DNA of 64,000 nucleotides from an uncultured Nocardioides sp. (GCF_947488515.1 NZ_CANKZF010000001.1:310001-374000); one strand, 5' to 3'; positions 23,830 through 33,079 are shown, numbered from the stretch's first letter. Numbers and translations: made by a program. Notes: generated from the sequence alone by a model not told the origin.

Positions 23830-25170
23830 ATGGGGATAGAACCCGCCGAGGACTGGCGCCGCGGCGATGCCGTCGACACACCGCCCCCGACCTCGCCTCC
23901 CACGTTCGAGCTGGCACCGGACGACGTCTCCGGCACACCGCTGTGGCCCGTCCAGCAGATCGTCGACGGCGCCTTCTTCGTGATCGGCACGGTGCTCGTC
24001 ATGTGGCTGGGGTGGATCGTGCTGACCGTGGGTGTCGACGACGGCTGGTACGTCATCGCCTCGGTGTTCCTGTTCTGGGTGCTGCTGGCCTACGTGGGAC
24101 TCCCCCGCCTCCAGGAGGTGCTCTCGAAGGTCTACGTGCCCGACTACTTCATCGGGCGGTCCCTCACCGACATCGGTGTGCTGGGTGACCCGATCAACCT
24201 GGCCCTCGACGGCAACGAGGCGGACATCCACGCCGCGATGCTCCGCGCCGGCTGGACCCGTGCCGACGAGCTCACGATCCGCTCCTCCTGGCGGATCGTG
24301 GTCTCGTCGGTGCTGCGCCGCCCCTACCCGGAAGCCCCCGTCTCGTCGCTGTTCCTCTTCGGGCAGCGGCAGGCGTTCGCCTACCAGCAGGAGGTGGACG
24401 GCAATCCGGCGCAGCGCCACCACGTGCGTTTCTGGCCGGTCCCCGACGGCTGGAAGCTGCCCGGTGGGTTCGAGGTGCAGTGGCTGGCCGCAGCGACGTA
24501 CGACAAGGCGGTCGGCATCTCCCTCTTCACCCTCCAGGTGACGCACCGGGTGGACGCCGACATCGACATCGAGCGCGACTACGTCATCGACACGGTCCGC
24601 TACGCGGTCCCGGGCATCTCCCTGCGCGTCATCAAGGACTACTCCAGCGCCTTCACCACCCGCAACGGTGGAGGCGACGTCGTACGCACCGACGGCAGCC
24701 TGCCGATCCTGGACCTGACCACCCTCCAGACGCCGGAGCCGGACCGGTTGCAGCCGGCCGACGACGCGTTGTCGCGCGCGGTGTCCCACCGCGTACCGCC
24801 ACCGACGCTTCTGGCCGCGGCCGCGTTGAGCGTGGGCAAGTCTGCGGTGACCCTGACGGCCGTGTTCGCCGCCGTCGTCCGTGGCGACGGGGCCCCGGCC
24901 GCCGCCTCGACCTTCGAGATCGCCGTGATGGGGATCAGCGCGCTGTGCCTCGTCGGCCTGTGGGCGTTCATGCTCGCTCACCATGCCTGGGCCCGGTTCG
25001 CCCTCATGGTCGTGTGCACCGTGGAGGCCGTCACCCAGCTGCTCGACCTCGGCGCCGCCGGCGAGGTCCACGTCTCCGTCCTGATGAGCACCGCGATCAC
25101 CGTCCTCATCCTCATCGCGGTGAGCTCGGACGGAGCCCGCCGCTGGGTGAGGCTCGATCGGCGGCCCTGA
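23830..25170 (+). CDS. LssY_C-domain membrane protein
   Basis: The 446-residue protein has two N-terminal transmembrane helices (about 48-70 and 74-92) and a central soluble LssY C-terminal-type domain at about 110-290 (AGWTRADELTIRSSWRIV, SSLFLFGQRQAFAYQQEV, HHVRFWPV, WLAAATYDKAVGISL and HRVDADIDIERDYV). Four more helices lie towards the end. LssY_C is often linked to membrane phosphatases; its activity is not established. ATG 23830 has only a weak upstream GAGG. It is divergent from the alpha/beta hydrolase gene with a 29-bp gap. Confidence 0.75.
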   Translation: MGIEPAEDWRRGDAVDTPPPTSPPTFELAPDDVSGTPLWPVQQIVDGAFFVIGTVLVMWLGWIVLTVGVDDGWYVIASVFLFWVLLAYVGLPRLQEVLSKVYVPDYFIGRSLTDIGVLGDPINLALDGNEADIHAAMLRAGWTRADELTIRSSWRIVVSSVLRRPYPEAPVSSLFLFGQRQAFAYQQEVDGNPAQRHHVRFWPVPDGWKLPGGFEVQWLAAATYDKAVGISLFTLQVTHRVDADIDIERDYVIDTVRYAVPGISLRVIKDYSSAFTTRNGGGDVVRTDGSLPILDLTTLQTPEPDRLQPADDALSRAVSHRVPPPTLLAAAALSVGKSAVTLTAVFAAVVRGDGAPAAASTFEIAVMGISALCLVGLWAFMLAHHAWARFALMVVCTVEAVTQLLDLGAAGEVHVSVLMSTAITVLILIAVSSDGARRWVRLDRRP

Positions 25171-25329
25171 GCCGGGCGCCACGATCGCTCCTCGTCGGCC
25201 GACCACCGTCACCTCGTGCGACCGTCCGTCGTTGTACCGATCATGAGTCGTCCGTTGGTGGGCCGTGCCGCTGGTGTCCGGTGGAGCCACGGCGGCCGCG
25301 CGACCGAATGCGGACGGCCTGGGAACAAC

Positions 25330-25358
25330 AGAGCCGCGCTACCTGGTAGCGCGGCTCT
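25330..25358 (-). terminator. Rho-independent terminator after tRNA-Val
   Basis: AGAGCCGCGCTA (25330-25341) and TAGCGCGGCTCT (25347-25358) form a perfect 12-bp stem with a 5-nt loop. On the minus strand it is followed by GTTGTTCCC. It lies directly downstream of the tRNA gene. Confidence 0.85.
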
Positions 25359-25367
25359 CGGTGATCT

Positions 25368-25442
25368 TGGTGGGCGATACTGGGTTCGAACCAGTGACCT
25401 CTTCGGTGTGAACGAAGCGCGCTACCACTGCGCCAATCGCCC
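25368..25442 (-). tRNA. tRNA-Val (CAC anticodon), CCA encoded
   Basis: The minus strand reads GGGCGATTGGCGCAGTGG at the 5' end and closes with ATCGCCC-A-CCA. The acceptor stem is 7 bp, the D-arm contains GCGC, and the anticodon stem CTTCG/CGAAG encloses TTCACAC, giving anticodon CAC. The T-arm has CTGG-TTCGAAC-CCAG. The 3' CCA is genomic (25370-25368). Confidence 0.95.
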
Positions 25443-25491
25443 AAGCTCGCCAGAACCGTATCCCATCGTGCGGCCCGGGCCGGAATCCGGG

Positions 25492-25995
25492 TCAGCTGTC
25501 GGCACCGACGGTGCGGTCCTCGGCCTTGCGGCCGCGCGCCTTGATGTCGCTACGCAGCTCGTCGGCCTTCTCGGGGTGGCCGTGGAAGCGCCGGTAGCTG
25601 TAGATGATCAGGCCGACCGCGATGAAGGCGGACGCCACCTGGGTGACGCCGGTCCAGACCCCGCCGGGCAGCCACCACGTGTCGGCCAGCGGCCACCAGT
25701 CCGGGGACGGCGGCTTCATGATCCAGAGCACACCGCACGCTGCCAGGACGATCGCACCGAGGCAGGAGGCGACGATGCGGGGCCAGGTCTCGACGCTCTC
25801 CGCGGCGCCGAGCATCGCCCGCAGCCGGACCGGCTCGACCCGCCGCTCCGCCCAGTCGTACTGCTGGGAGAGGAGTGCGAGGCCGGCGAAGATGCCGAGC
25901 AGTCCCGGGCCCGGCAGGAAGATCGCCGCCACGCCCAGCACCAGCAGGGTCCACCCCAGGACCTCGAGCACGATGCGCTTGGCTGCCCCCGTCAT
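25492..25995 (-). CDS. PGPGW-type (TIGR02611-like) transmembrane protein
   Basis: The 167-residue protein begins with a hydrophobic region containing the signature FLPGPGLLGIFAGLALLSQQYDWA (residues about 25-48), typical of the PGPGW membrane protein family. Two more hydrophobic segments follow at about 73-92 and 112-136, then a basic tail. The function is unknown. It lies 49 bp upstream of tRNA-Val on the same strand. Confidence 0.8.
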   Translation of the reverse strand: MTGAAKRIVLEVLGWTLLVLGVAAIFLPGPGLLGIFAGLALLSQQYDWAERRVEPVRLRAMLGAAESVETWPRIVASCLGAIVLAACGVLWIMKPPSPDWWPLADTWWLPGGVWTGVTQVASAFIAVGLIIYSYRRFHGHPEKADELRSDIKARGRKAEDRTVGADS

Positions 25996-26204
25996 GGGAA
26001 GAACCTACCCGGGGGGACCAGAGGTTTCGCACCAGCCGAAAGGCCGGGTTACCGTCAAGTTCGCCATGAGCCGCCATCAAGATCCGGTCTGGACCAGCCC
26101 GGGTCATCTTTTGCCGTTTTGCATCACGAGGATCCCGGCATGCCGTCTCATGAGCACGCAGCCTCGGAGAAACCCTCACTTCGGGCGATCACAAGGAGCT
26201 CTCG

Positions 26205-26639
26205 ATGAACATGTCCGGTAGCGGGCACACCCTGTCCGACGTCGCGTTGGACATCACCGTCGAGTGCATGGACGACCGCGGCATCCGCCACGAGATCGAC
26301 ACCGTGCTCAGCTACGCGGCCTCCGACCCGTTCGCGGTCGCGATGACGTTCGTCACCTCTGACGGCAACCTCGTGTGGACCTTCGGTCGCGACCTGCTGA
26401 TGCGTGGTACGGAGTCTCCGGCCGGCGACGGCGACGTGCACGTCTCCCCCGCGATCGGCCTCAGCGGCCGCGCCATGGTGTCCATCGAGCTCAGCTCCCC
26501 CGACGGCCACCTCGTGCTGCTGGCCCGCGCCGCGGACGTCGTCGACTTCATCGCGCGCACCGTCGCGGTGGTCTCCCCCGGCACCGAGTCCGACGTCTTC
26601 GACGCGGACATGCTCATCAGCCAGCTGCTCGCCTCCTGA
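26205..26639 (+). CDS. SsgA-family sporulation/cell-division regulator (SsgB-like)
   Basis: The 144-residue protein has the SsgA-like protein fold markers: VALDITVECMDDRGIRHEIDTVLSYAASDPFAV near the start, then FVTSDGNLVWTFGRDLLMRG, then SPAIGLSGRAMVSIELSSPDGHLVLLARAADVVDF. In Streptomyces, SsgB recruits FtsZ to septum sites during sporulation; single SsgB-like proteins occur in other actinobacteria, and the role here is inferred. AAGGAG lies 7 nt before ATG 26205. A relatively AT-rich stretch (about 26105-26130) lies in the 209-bp upstream gap and may hold the promoter. Confidence 0.88.
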   Translation: MNMSGSGHTLSDVALDITVECMDDRGIRHEIDTVLSYAASDPFAVAMTFVTSDGNLVWTFGRDLLMRGTESPAGDGDVHVSPAIGLSGRAMVSIELSSPDGHLVLLARAADVVDFIARTVAVVSPGTESDVFDADMLISQLLAS

Positions 26640-26661
26640 GCCCGCCTCGACCTCGCGGGGC

Positions 26662-28470
26662 CTACACCCGCGAGTGCTGCGCGACCCAGCTCGCGTGGAG
26701 GCCTGCGTAGACGCTGCCGGCCTGCGTGACGAGCTCACGGTGCGGCCCACGCTGCACGACCCGTCCCTTGTCGACCACGATCACCTCGTCCGCGCTCTCG
26801 GCCGTGGACAGCCGGTGCGCGATGGTGACCGACGTCCGTGACTGCATCAGCCGCTCGAGGGCGCGGCCGATCTGCATCTCCAGCGCCGGGTCGACGGCAC
26901 TGGTGGCCTCGTCGAGGACCAGGAGGTCGGGGTCGGCGAGGTGCGCGCGCAGGAGCGCGACGAGCTGCCGCTCGCCGGCCGACAGCGACTCGCCGCGCTG
27001 TCCCACCTGGGTGTGGAGCCCGCGCGGGAGGCCGCGCAGCCAGTCGTCGATGCCGAGCTCGACCGCCGAGGCGCGGATGTCGTCCTCGGTGGCGTCGAGC
27101 TTGCCGTAGCGCACGTTGGCCGCGATCGAGTCGTCGAAGAGGAAGCCCTCCTGCGGCACGAGCACGACGCTGCGCCGCAGGGACCGCGCCTCGATGCGGC
27201 GGACGTCGACACCGTCGAGCAGCACGGCGCCGTCGGTCGGGTCCATCAGGCGGGTGAGCAGCTTGGCGAAGGTGGACTTGCCCGAGCCGGTCTCCCCCAC
27301 GATCGCCACCCGGGTGCCGGCGTCGATGGCCAGGTCGACCTCGCGGAGCACCGGCGGCCCGCCGGGGTAGGCGAAGCTGACATCGGCGAAGCGGACGTCG
27401 ATCGGACCCCGCGGGAGGGCCTCGCCGTCGGCCCCCGGGTCGATGAGGTCGGCAGGCGTCTCGAGGATGCCGAGGACGCGGCGCCAGCTGGCGATGGCGT
27501 TCTGCGCGTCGGTGAGGATCTGCGTGCCCATCTGCACCGGACCGACGAACAGGGTGACGAGGAACGCGAAGGCGAGGACCCGGCCGGGGGTCATGTCACC
27601 GGTGAAGCCGAGGAGCACGCCGACCACGATCACGCCGGCGTTGGCCAGGCCGGCCGAGAGGCCGCCGAGCGAGAACGACGTGACGGTGTAGGTCTGCGCG
27701 TGGGTGTAGGCGTCCTGCCAGTCCTGGATGGCGGTGTCGATGCGCGCCTGGGTGCGGTCCTCGACGCCGTAGGAGCGGACCACGGCCGCGCCGACGACCG
27801 GCTCGGAGATGGCGCCGAGCAGCACGCCGACCTGGTGGCGTACGACGGTGTAGGCGGCCGACAGCTTCTTCTGGAACCAGCGGATCGAGAGGAACAGCGG
27901 CGCGAACGACAGCCAGACCACCAGCGCGAGCTGCCAGCTGTAGAAGACCATCAGCACGGTCGCGACCAGCATCTGCCCGATGCTGACGACGAAGATCAGG
28001 CCGCCGAAGACGAGGAACTGGCTGACCTGGTCGACGTCGCTGGTCACGCGGGAGACCAGTGCGCCGCGGCGCTCGGTGTTCTGGGTGAGCAGCGGGAGGT
28101 CGTGCACGTGGCGGAACGCCTTGGTGCGCAGCGTCGCGAGCCCGCGCTCGGAGGTGGTGAAGAGCCGGCTGGTCATCAGGTAGGACGCCCAGCTCGTCAC
28201 GGCGATCGCGAAGGCGGCGAGCACCCCCATCCAGACGACGTAGTCGAGGCGGGGACCGCCGGGGCCGTTGAGCCCGCGGTCGAGCGTCTGCTGGACCGCG
28301 ATCGGTACGACGATCTGGCCGCACGAGGCGATCACGGCGAAGAACAGCGTGAGCCCGAGGCCTTCGCGCAGCTCGGGAGAGTACTTCATGCCGAGGCGGA
28401 GGGTCGCCATGGCGCCGATGTCCTCGCCGGTGTCCATCCGGGTCCCGGAGGTGGGTGCGACGGCGCTCAC
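26662..28470 (-). CDS. ABC exporter subunit with intact ATP site residues (heterodimer partner 2)
   Basis: The 602-residue protein joins a six-helix exporter membrane domain to an ATPase domain. It has Walker A GETGSGKST, Walker B LLVLDEATSAVD with the catalytic Glu, and H-loop TIAHRLST. Its signature is LSAGERQ instead of LSGGQ. The GTG start at 28470 overlaps the stop of the partner gene (GTGA), so the two subunits are made together. The pair resembles heterodimeric exporters such as TM287/288 or BmrCD, which export drugs or lipids; the substrate is unknown. Confidence 0.9.
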   Translation of the reverse strand: MSAVAPTSGTRMDTGEDIGAMATLRLGMKYSPELREGLGLTLFFAVIASCGQIVVPIAVQQTLDRGLNGPGGPRLDYVVWMGVLAAFAIAVTSWASYLMTSRLFTTSERGLATLRTKAFRHVHDLPLLTQNTERRGALVSRVTSDVDQVSQFLVFGGLIFVVSIGQMLVATVLMVFYSWQLALVVWLSFAPLFLSIRWFQKKLSAAYTVVRHQVGVLLGAISEPVVGAAVVRSYGVEDRTQARIDTAIQDWQDAYTHAQTYTVTSFSLGGLSAGLANAGVIVVGVLLGFTGDMTPGRVLAFAFLVTLFVGPVQMGTQILTDAQNAIASWRRVLGILETPADLIDPGADGEALPRGPIDVRFADVSFAYPGGPPVLREVDLAIDAGTRVAIVGETGSGKSTFAKLLTRLMDPTDGAVLLDGVDVRRIEARSLRRSVVLVPQEGFLFDDSIAANVRYGKLDATEDDIRASAVELGIDDWLRGLPRGLHTQVGQRGESLSAGERQLVALLRAHLADPDLLVLDEATSAVDPALEMQIGRALERLMQSRTSVTIAHRLSTAESADEVIVVDKGRVVQRGPHRELVTQAGSVYAGLHASWVAQHSRV

Positions 28471-30305
28471 TGTGGCCTCCCTCCGTCGGTGGCGGGTCCC
28501 GCGTCGGCATCGAGCGCGGCGTCGGTCTCGTAGGCGTTGACCAGCTGGGAGTAGGCCGGGCTGGTGGCGAGCAGCTCGGCGTGGGTGCCCCGGCCGACGA
28601 TCCGGCCGTCCTCGAGGTGCAGGACCTCGTCGGCCAGCGAGATCGTCGCCTTGCGGTAGGCCACCACGACGAGCGAGGCGGCCGAGTCGCCCCCGTCCTC
28701 GTCCCGGTCGTCGCGGAGCGAGGCGAGGATGCGCGCCTCGACCTCCGGGTCGACCGCGGACGTGGCGTCGTCGAGGATCAGCAGCCGCGGACGGCGCACG
28801 AGGGCGCGGGCGAGCGAGAGCCGCTGGCGCTGGCCACCGGAGAGCGAGGTGCCGCGCTCGCCGAGCTTGGTGTCGATGCCGTCGGGCAGGGCGGCGACGA
28901 AGCCGTCGGCCTGGGCGGTGCGCAGCGCCGCCCACACGTCGGCGTCGGGGACGTCGGCGCCGAGCGTGACGTTGCCCCGGACGGTGTCGTCGAACATGAA
29001 GGCCGTCTGGGGCACGAGCGCCACGTCGCGGGGCAGCACGCCCTTGCGGAGGCCCTTGAGGTCGTGACCGTCGATGCGGATCCGGCCCTCGTCGGGGTCG
29101 ACCAGCCGGGTCATCAGGCTGGTCAGCGTGCTCTTGCCGGAGGCAGTCGCTCCGACCAGCGCGACGGTGCGCCCGGGGCGTACGTCGAAGTCGACGCCGC
29201 GCAGCAGCGGCGCGTCGGCGTCGTAGGAGTAGTGGAGGTCCTCGACCTCGAGGAGGGCACCCGACGTGAGCACCGGCAGCTCGTCGTCGCCGTAGGCCAT
29301 GTTGCCGGTCGCGTCGAGGACCGCCTTGGCACGGCGGTAGCCCACGACCGAGCGCGGGAACTCGCCGAGCAGCCACCCGATCGCCCGGATCGGGAAGGAG
29401 ACGATGGTCAGCAGGTAGGCGACGGTCACCACGTCGCCGGCCTCGGTCGCGCCGCTGGTGACGCGGGCGACGCCGACCGCCAGGACGACGAGGACACCGA
29501 GGCTGGGCAGGCTGGCCAGGGTCGGGTCGAACACCGCGCGGATCCGGCCGGCCCGCACGTTGACGTCGCGCAGCTCGTGGGCCTTGGCGCGGAACCGGTC
29601 GGTCTCCTCGACCTCGCGGCCCAGCGTCTTGACGACCATCGCGCCGTCGAAGGACTCGTGGGCGATCTCGCTCACCTCGGCCCGGAGCCCCTGCGCGCGG
29701 GTCATCAGCGGGGAGGAGAAGTGCTGGTAGAGCAGGTTGGCCGCGACGACGGCGGGGAAGACGAGCAGGCCGACCACGGCCAGCACGACGTCGGCGATGA
29801 ACATCTGCACGACCGCGATGACCATCATCACGACGGTGCCGAGCGCCATCGGCAGGGGCATGATCGGTGACCACGCCGCCTCGACGTCGGAGTAGGCGTT
29901 GGAGAGCAGCTGACCGGTCGGGTGGCGCTGGTGCCACTCCATCGGCAGGGACAGGTACTGGCGCGTCACGCCGCGGCGCGTGTGGGACTGCATCCGGTAG
30001 TACATGATGCCGCCGCCGAGGCGACGGGCGACGATGCCGACCGCGCGCAGGATCGCCACGCCCATGAAGAGGGCGACCACCCAGAGCAGCATGTCGGTGC
30101 CGATCTCGCCGGTGTCGAACGCCGGGATCAGGACGTGCTGGGTGGCCCAGCCGAGCACCCACGCGTCGGCCACGGTGAGCACCCCGAAGAGCACGGCACC
30201 CAGCGTCGCGACCGTGAAGACGATCGGCTCGCGCTTGATGCCGACCCACAGGACCCGGAAGCCGTCGAGAGTGGTGGTGCCCCGCAGCTCCGCGTCGTCG
30301 CCCAC
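28467..30305 (-). CDS. ABC exporter subunit with degenerate ATP site residues (heterodimer partner 1)
   Basis: This exporter half has a six-helix membrane domain (residues about 20-320) and an ATPase domain with Walker A GATASGKST and a canonical signature LSGGQRQR. Its Walker B is LLILDDATSAVD, with Asp in place of the catalytic Glu, and its H-loop reads VVAYRKAT with Tyr in place of His. This fits the degenerate-site half of a heterodimeric exporter. GTG 30305 is preferred because GAGGAGG lies upstream; a TTG at 30362 would extend it by 19 residues but has no binding site. A TAGCCT -10 lies near 30380. Confidence 0.88.
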   Translation of the reverse strand: MGDDAELRGTTTLDGFRVLWVGIKREPIVFTVATLGAVLFGVLTVADAWVLGWATQHVLIPAFDTGEIGTDMLLWVVALFMGVAILRAVGIVARRLGGGIMYYRMQSHTRRGVTRQYLSLPMEWHQRHPTGQLLSNAYSDVEAAWSPIMPLPMALGTVVMMVIAVVQMFIADVVLAVVGLLVFPAVVAANLLYQHFSSPLMTRAQGLRAEVSEIAHESFDGAMVVKTLGREVEETDRFRAKAHELRDVNVRAGRIRAVFDPTLASLPSLGVLVVLAVGVARVTSGATEAGDVVTVAYLLTIVSFPIRAIGWLLGEFPRSVVGYRRAKAVLDATGNMAYGDDELPVLTSGALLEVEDLHYSYDADAPLLRGVDFDVRPGRTVALVGATASGKSTLTSLMTRLVDPDEGRIRIDGHDLKGLRKGVLPRDVALVPQTAFMFDDTVRGNVTLGADVPDADVWAALRTAQADGFVAALPDGIDTKLGERGTSLSGGQRQRLSLARALVRRPRLLILDDATSAVDPEVEARILASLRDDRDEDGGDSAASLVVVAYRKATISLADEVLHLEDGRIVGRGTHAELLATSPAYSQLVNAYETDAALDADAGPATDGGRPQ

Positions 30306-30457
30306 AGGTGTCGCCCGCCTCCTCGTCGTCCGGTGTCTCCGCTGGTCAGTTGCCGAGCGCAACCAAGCAACCGGGCAAGGCTATTCCTCGGCACCGACAC
30401 TCCGCGAATCGAAAAGCGTTTCGATCAGGGGTCGACCAGGCTGCGACCCGGGTCCGA

Positions 30458-31198
30458 TCAGGAGGCGCGGATCCGGGAGAGGAAGGCGCGCGTACGGTCC
30501 TCCTGCGGGTCGCCGATCACCTGCTCGGGCCTCCCCCGCTCGTGGATGCGACCGTCGTGCAGGAAGCAGACCTCGTCGGCCACGTCGCGGGCGAAGCCCA
30601 TCTCGTGGGTGTTGAGCAGCATGGTCACGCCCTCGGCCTTGAGCTCGGTCAGCAGGTCGAGCACCTCACCGACGAGCTCCGGGTCGAGCGCGCTCGTCAC
30701 CTCGTCGAGCAGCATCAGCCGCGGGTTGGCCACCAGCGCCCGCGCGATCGCCACCCGCTGCTGCTGCCCGCCGGACAGGTCGTCGGGGCGCGCCTCCGCC
30801 TTGGCGGCGAGGCCCACCCGCTCGAGCATCGCCGTCCCGCGGGACCGCGCCTCCTCGGCGCCGACACCGTGGACGAGACGCAGGGCCAGGGTGACGTTGC
30901 CGATCACGTCGAGGTGCGGGAAGAGGTTGTAGGCCTGGAAGACCATCCCCATGCGCGAGCGCACCTCGTCGCCGTCCACGCGCGGGTCGGTGATGTCGCG
31001 GCCCTCGAAGGAGATCACCCCGTCGTCGACGACCTCGAGGAGGTTGACGCACCGCAGCAGCGTCGACTTGCCGGATCCCGACGCGCCGATCAGCACGACG
31101 CACTCGCCGGGCTCGATGGTCAGGTCGACCTCGCGCAGCACGACGTGGTCGCCGAAGGACTTGCGGACGCCGTGGAGGCGCAGCAGCTCGCTGTTCAC
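30458..31198 (-). CDS. Polar amino acid ABC importer, ATP-binding protein
   Basis: The 246-residue ATPase has Walker A GASGSGKST, the Q-loop FQAYNLFPHLDV, signature LSGGQQQR, Walker B LMLLDEVTSALD and the H-loop NTHEMGFARDV. This is the GlnQ/HisP pattern of polar amino acid importers. Order and strand with the permease and binding-protein genes show a three-gene importer. The GTG start has GGGGA just ahead. A 61-bp gap separates it from the permease gene. Confidence 0.92.
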   Translation of the reverse strand: MNSELLRLHGVRKSFGDHVVLREVDLTIEPGECVVLIGASGSGKSTLLRCVNLLEVVDDGVISFEGRDITDPRVDGDEVRSRMGMVFQAYNLFPHLDVIGNVTLALRLVHGVGAEEARSRGTAMLERVGLAAKAEARPDDLSGGQQQRVAIARALVANPRLMLLDEVTSALDPELVGEVLDLLTELKAEGVTMLLNTHEMGFARDVADEVCFLHDGRIHERGRPEQVIGDPQEDRTRAFLSRIRAS

Positions 31199-31259
31199 GG
31201 GGTCCCCGCGGCGTTGCTCGGAGGAGCGAAGCGGAGGAGAAGAACGTCGTGGAGTGTCC

Positions 31260-32123
31260 TCACAGGTGGCCTCCAGCCCCGTGGTAGCCCTTCTTGCGGG
31301 CGTAGCGGTCGGTCAGCCTTGCCATCGGGATGGTGAGGCAGCAGAACAGCACGCCGGCGACGACGTACGGCGTGTAGTTGAAGTCGATGGCCGTCTCGAT
31401 CTGGGCCGCGCGGATCGCGTCCACGACGCCCAGCACGGCGATCAGGCCGGAGTCCTTCTGCAGCGAGACCAGGTCGTTCATCAGCGGCGGGATGACCCGG
31501 CGCCAGGCCTGGGGCAGCACGACGTGGCGCAACGTCTGCCCGTAGGTCAGGCCGAGCGACCGCCCGGCCAGGCGCTGGCTCGGGTGGACCGACTCGATGC
31601 CGGCGCGGAACACCTCGGCGACGTAGGCCGAGTAGGACAGCACCAGGGCCGCGCACCCCCAGAAGAGAGCCGACGTGGGCAGCCCGGACAGGCTGAGCGC
31701 AGGGCCGCCGAAGCCGAGCAGGAAGATCACCAGCAGCAGCGGCAGGCCGCGGAAGACGTCGACGTACGCCGTGCCGACCAGGCGCAGCGGGAAGGCGACG
31801 GGACCGCGGATGGTGCGCATCACCGCGATCGTCAGGCTCAGCGCGACGATGAGGACCGCGCACAGCGCCATCACCCTGATGTTGAGCCACAGGCCCTCGA
31901 GCACCGCCGGGAACGACGAGACGGCCTTGTCCCAGTCGAAGTAGGTCTCCTGGACGCGCTCCCAGCCCGGCGAGCTGACCACCAGGCCGCCGACGACCCC
32001 GATCAGCAGCACCGTGCTGCCCGACGCGATGGCCGCGCTGCGGATCGTGCGCCGGCGCCGCCACTCGTCGCGCTCGCGCTGGACCTCGGAAGGCTCCCAG
32101 GCGGTGTCCACCTGGTCAGTCAC
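31260..32123 (-). CDS. Polar amino acid ABC importer, permease
   Basis: The 287-residue membrane protein has about six helices and the HisM/GlnP-type inner-membrane motif: AYVAEVFRAGIESVHPSQRLAGRSLGLT, then LRHVVLPQAWRRVIPPLMND (the EAA loop). GTG 32123 lies 11 bp after the binding-protein stop with AAGG upstream. Longer forms would overlap the binding-protein gene. Confidence 0.9.
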   Translation of the reverse strand: MTDQVDTAWEPSEVQRERDEWRRRRTIRSAAIASGSTVLLIGVVGGLVVSSPGWERVQETYFDWDKAVSSFPAVLEGLWLNIRVMALCAVLIVALSLTIAVMRTIRGPVAFPLRLVGTAYVDVFRGLPLLLVIFLLGFGGPALSLSGLPTSALFWGCAALVLSYSAYVAEVFRAGIESVHPSQRLAGRSLGLTYGQTLRHVVLPQAWRRVIPPLMNDLVSLQKDSGLIAVLGVVDAIRAAQIETAIDFNYTPYVVAGVLFCCLTIPMARLTDRYARKKGYHGAGGHL

Positions 32124-32134
32124 GGGGTCGGCCT

Positions 32135-33052
32135 TCAGGACAGCTCGGGAGCGCCCTGCTGGGCCAGCCACTCCTGGCCGATCTGGTCGAGGACGCCGTC
32201 CTCGCGCAGCGTGTCGACGGCCGACGAGACGCAGTCGGTCAGCGGGCTGTCCTTGGCCAGGACCGCGCCGAACTGCTCCGGCTCGCCGTCCGGGAGCGGG
32301 AGCTGGCCGACGATGACGCCGTCGTCGAGCTGCACGGCGGTCATGAAGTAGGCGGTGGGGAGGTCGACGACGATGCCGTCGATCTGGCCGTTCTTGAGCG
32401 CCTGGACCGCCTGGTCGTTGGTGTCGAAGACGGCCGGGTCCTGCGAGGGCTGGATCTGGTCGGTGATCGCGGTGTAGCTGGTCGTGCCGACCTGGGCGCC
32501 GAGCTTGGCGTCGGCGAGGTCGGCGAGGCTGGTGGTGCCGTCGATCGCGCTGCCCTTGTTGGTGATGACGGTCTGCACGACGTCGTAGTAGCCGGAGGAG
32601 AAGTCCACGGCCTTGCGGCGGGCCTCGGTGATGGACACCTGGTTGACGTCGAAGTCGAAGTCCTTGGGGCCGGGCTGGACCACCTTGTTGAACGGAACCG
32701 TCACCCAGGCGACCTGGTCCTGGGTGTAGCCGAGCTGCTCGGCCACGGCGTAGGCCACCGCGGACTCGTAGCCCTCACCGTTGGTCGGGTCGTTGTCGAC
32801 GAACCAGGGCTCGTAGGCGGGGGTGTCGGTCGCGATGGTCAGGGTGCCGTCGGCGACGGTCTCCATCGCGTCGGGGGTGCACTCGTCGGCGGCAGGCGTC
32901 TCGGACGCCGAGCTCTCCGAGCTGTCCGACCCGGCGTCGCTGCCGCTGTCGGCCTCGTCGGTCGGGGCGCACGCGGTGAGCGCGATCGCAGCGGACGCGA
33001 GGGTGACGACGGCGAGGTGGCGCTTGGCTGCGCGCCGGGAGGTCTTCAGCAT
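32135..33052 (-). CDS. Amino acid ABC importer, substrate-binding lipoprotein
   Basis: The 305-residue protein has a lipoprotein signal (basic start, hydrophobic core, lipobox LTAC at about 25-28), then a Ser/Asp-rich linker. A family 3 solute-binding domain follows, including LTIATDTPAYEPWFVDND and ITEARRKAVDFSSGYYDVVQTVI. It binds a polar amino acid outside the membrane. TAGGAT (33064-33059) ends 6 nt before the ATG, so the transcript appears leaderless. It lies 27 bp after hisF on the same strand. Confidence 0.92.
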   Translation of the reverse strand: MLKTSRRAAKRHLAVVTLASAAIALTACAPTDEADSGSDAGSDSSESSASETPAADECTPDAMETVADGTLTIATDTPAYEPWFVDNDPTNGEGYESAVAYAVAEQLGYTQDQVAWVTVPFNKVVQPGPKDFDFDVNQVSITEARRKAVDFSSGYYDVVQTVITNKGSAIDGTTSLADLADAKLGAQVGTTSYTAITDQIQPSQDPAVFDTNDQAVQALKNGQIDGIVVDLPTAYFMTAVQLDDGVIVGQLPLPDGEPEQFGAVLAKDSPLTDCVSSAVDTLREDGVLDQIGQEWLAQQGAPELS

Positions 33053-33058
33053 GGCCGA

Positions 33059-33064
33059 ATCCTA
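33059..33064 (-). promoter_or_regulatory. -10 hexamer TAGGAT of a leaderless promoter (importer operon)
   Basis: TAGGAT ends 6 nt before the ATG of the binding-protein gene, overlapping the hisF-importer gap. It would let the importer operon be expressed apart from the his genes. Confidence 0.5.
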
Positions 33065-33079
33065 CGACTGCGCCCGCCG

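Noticed and set aside
28470..30249. Extension of the second ABC exporter gene into the first, giving a protein of nearly 1200 residues
   Set aside because: The extra part is a shadow of the first exporter gene in another frame. The GTG start at 28470 with GTGA overlap explains the gene.
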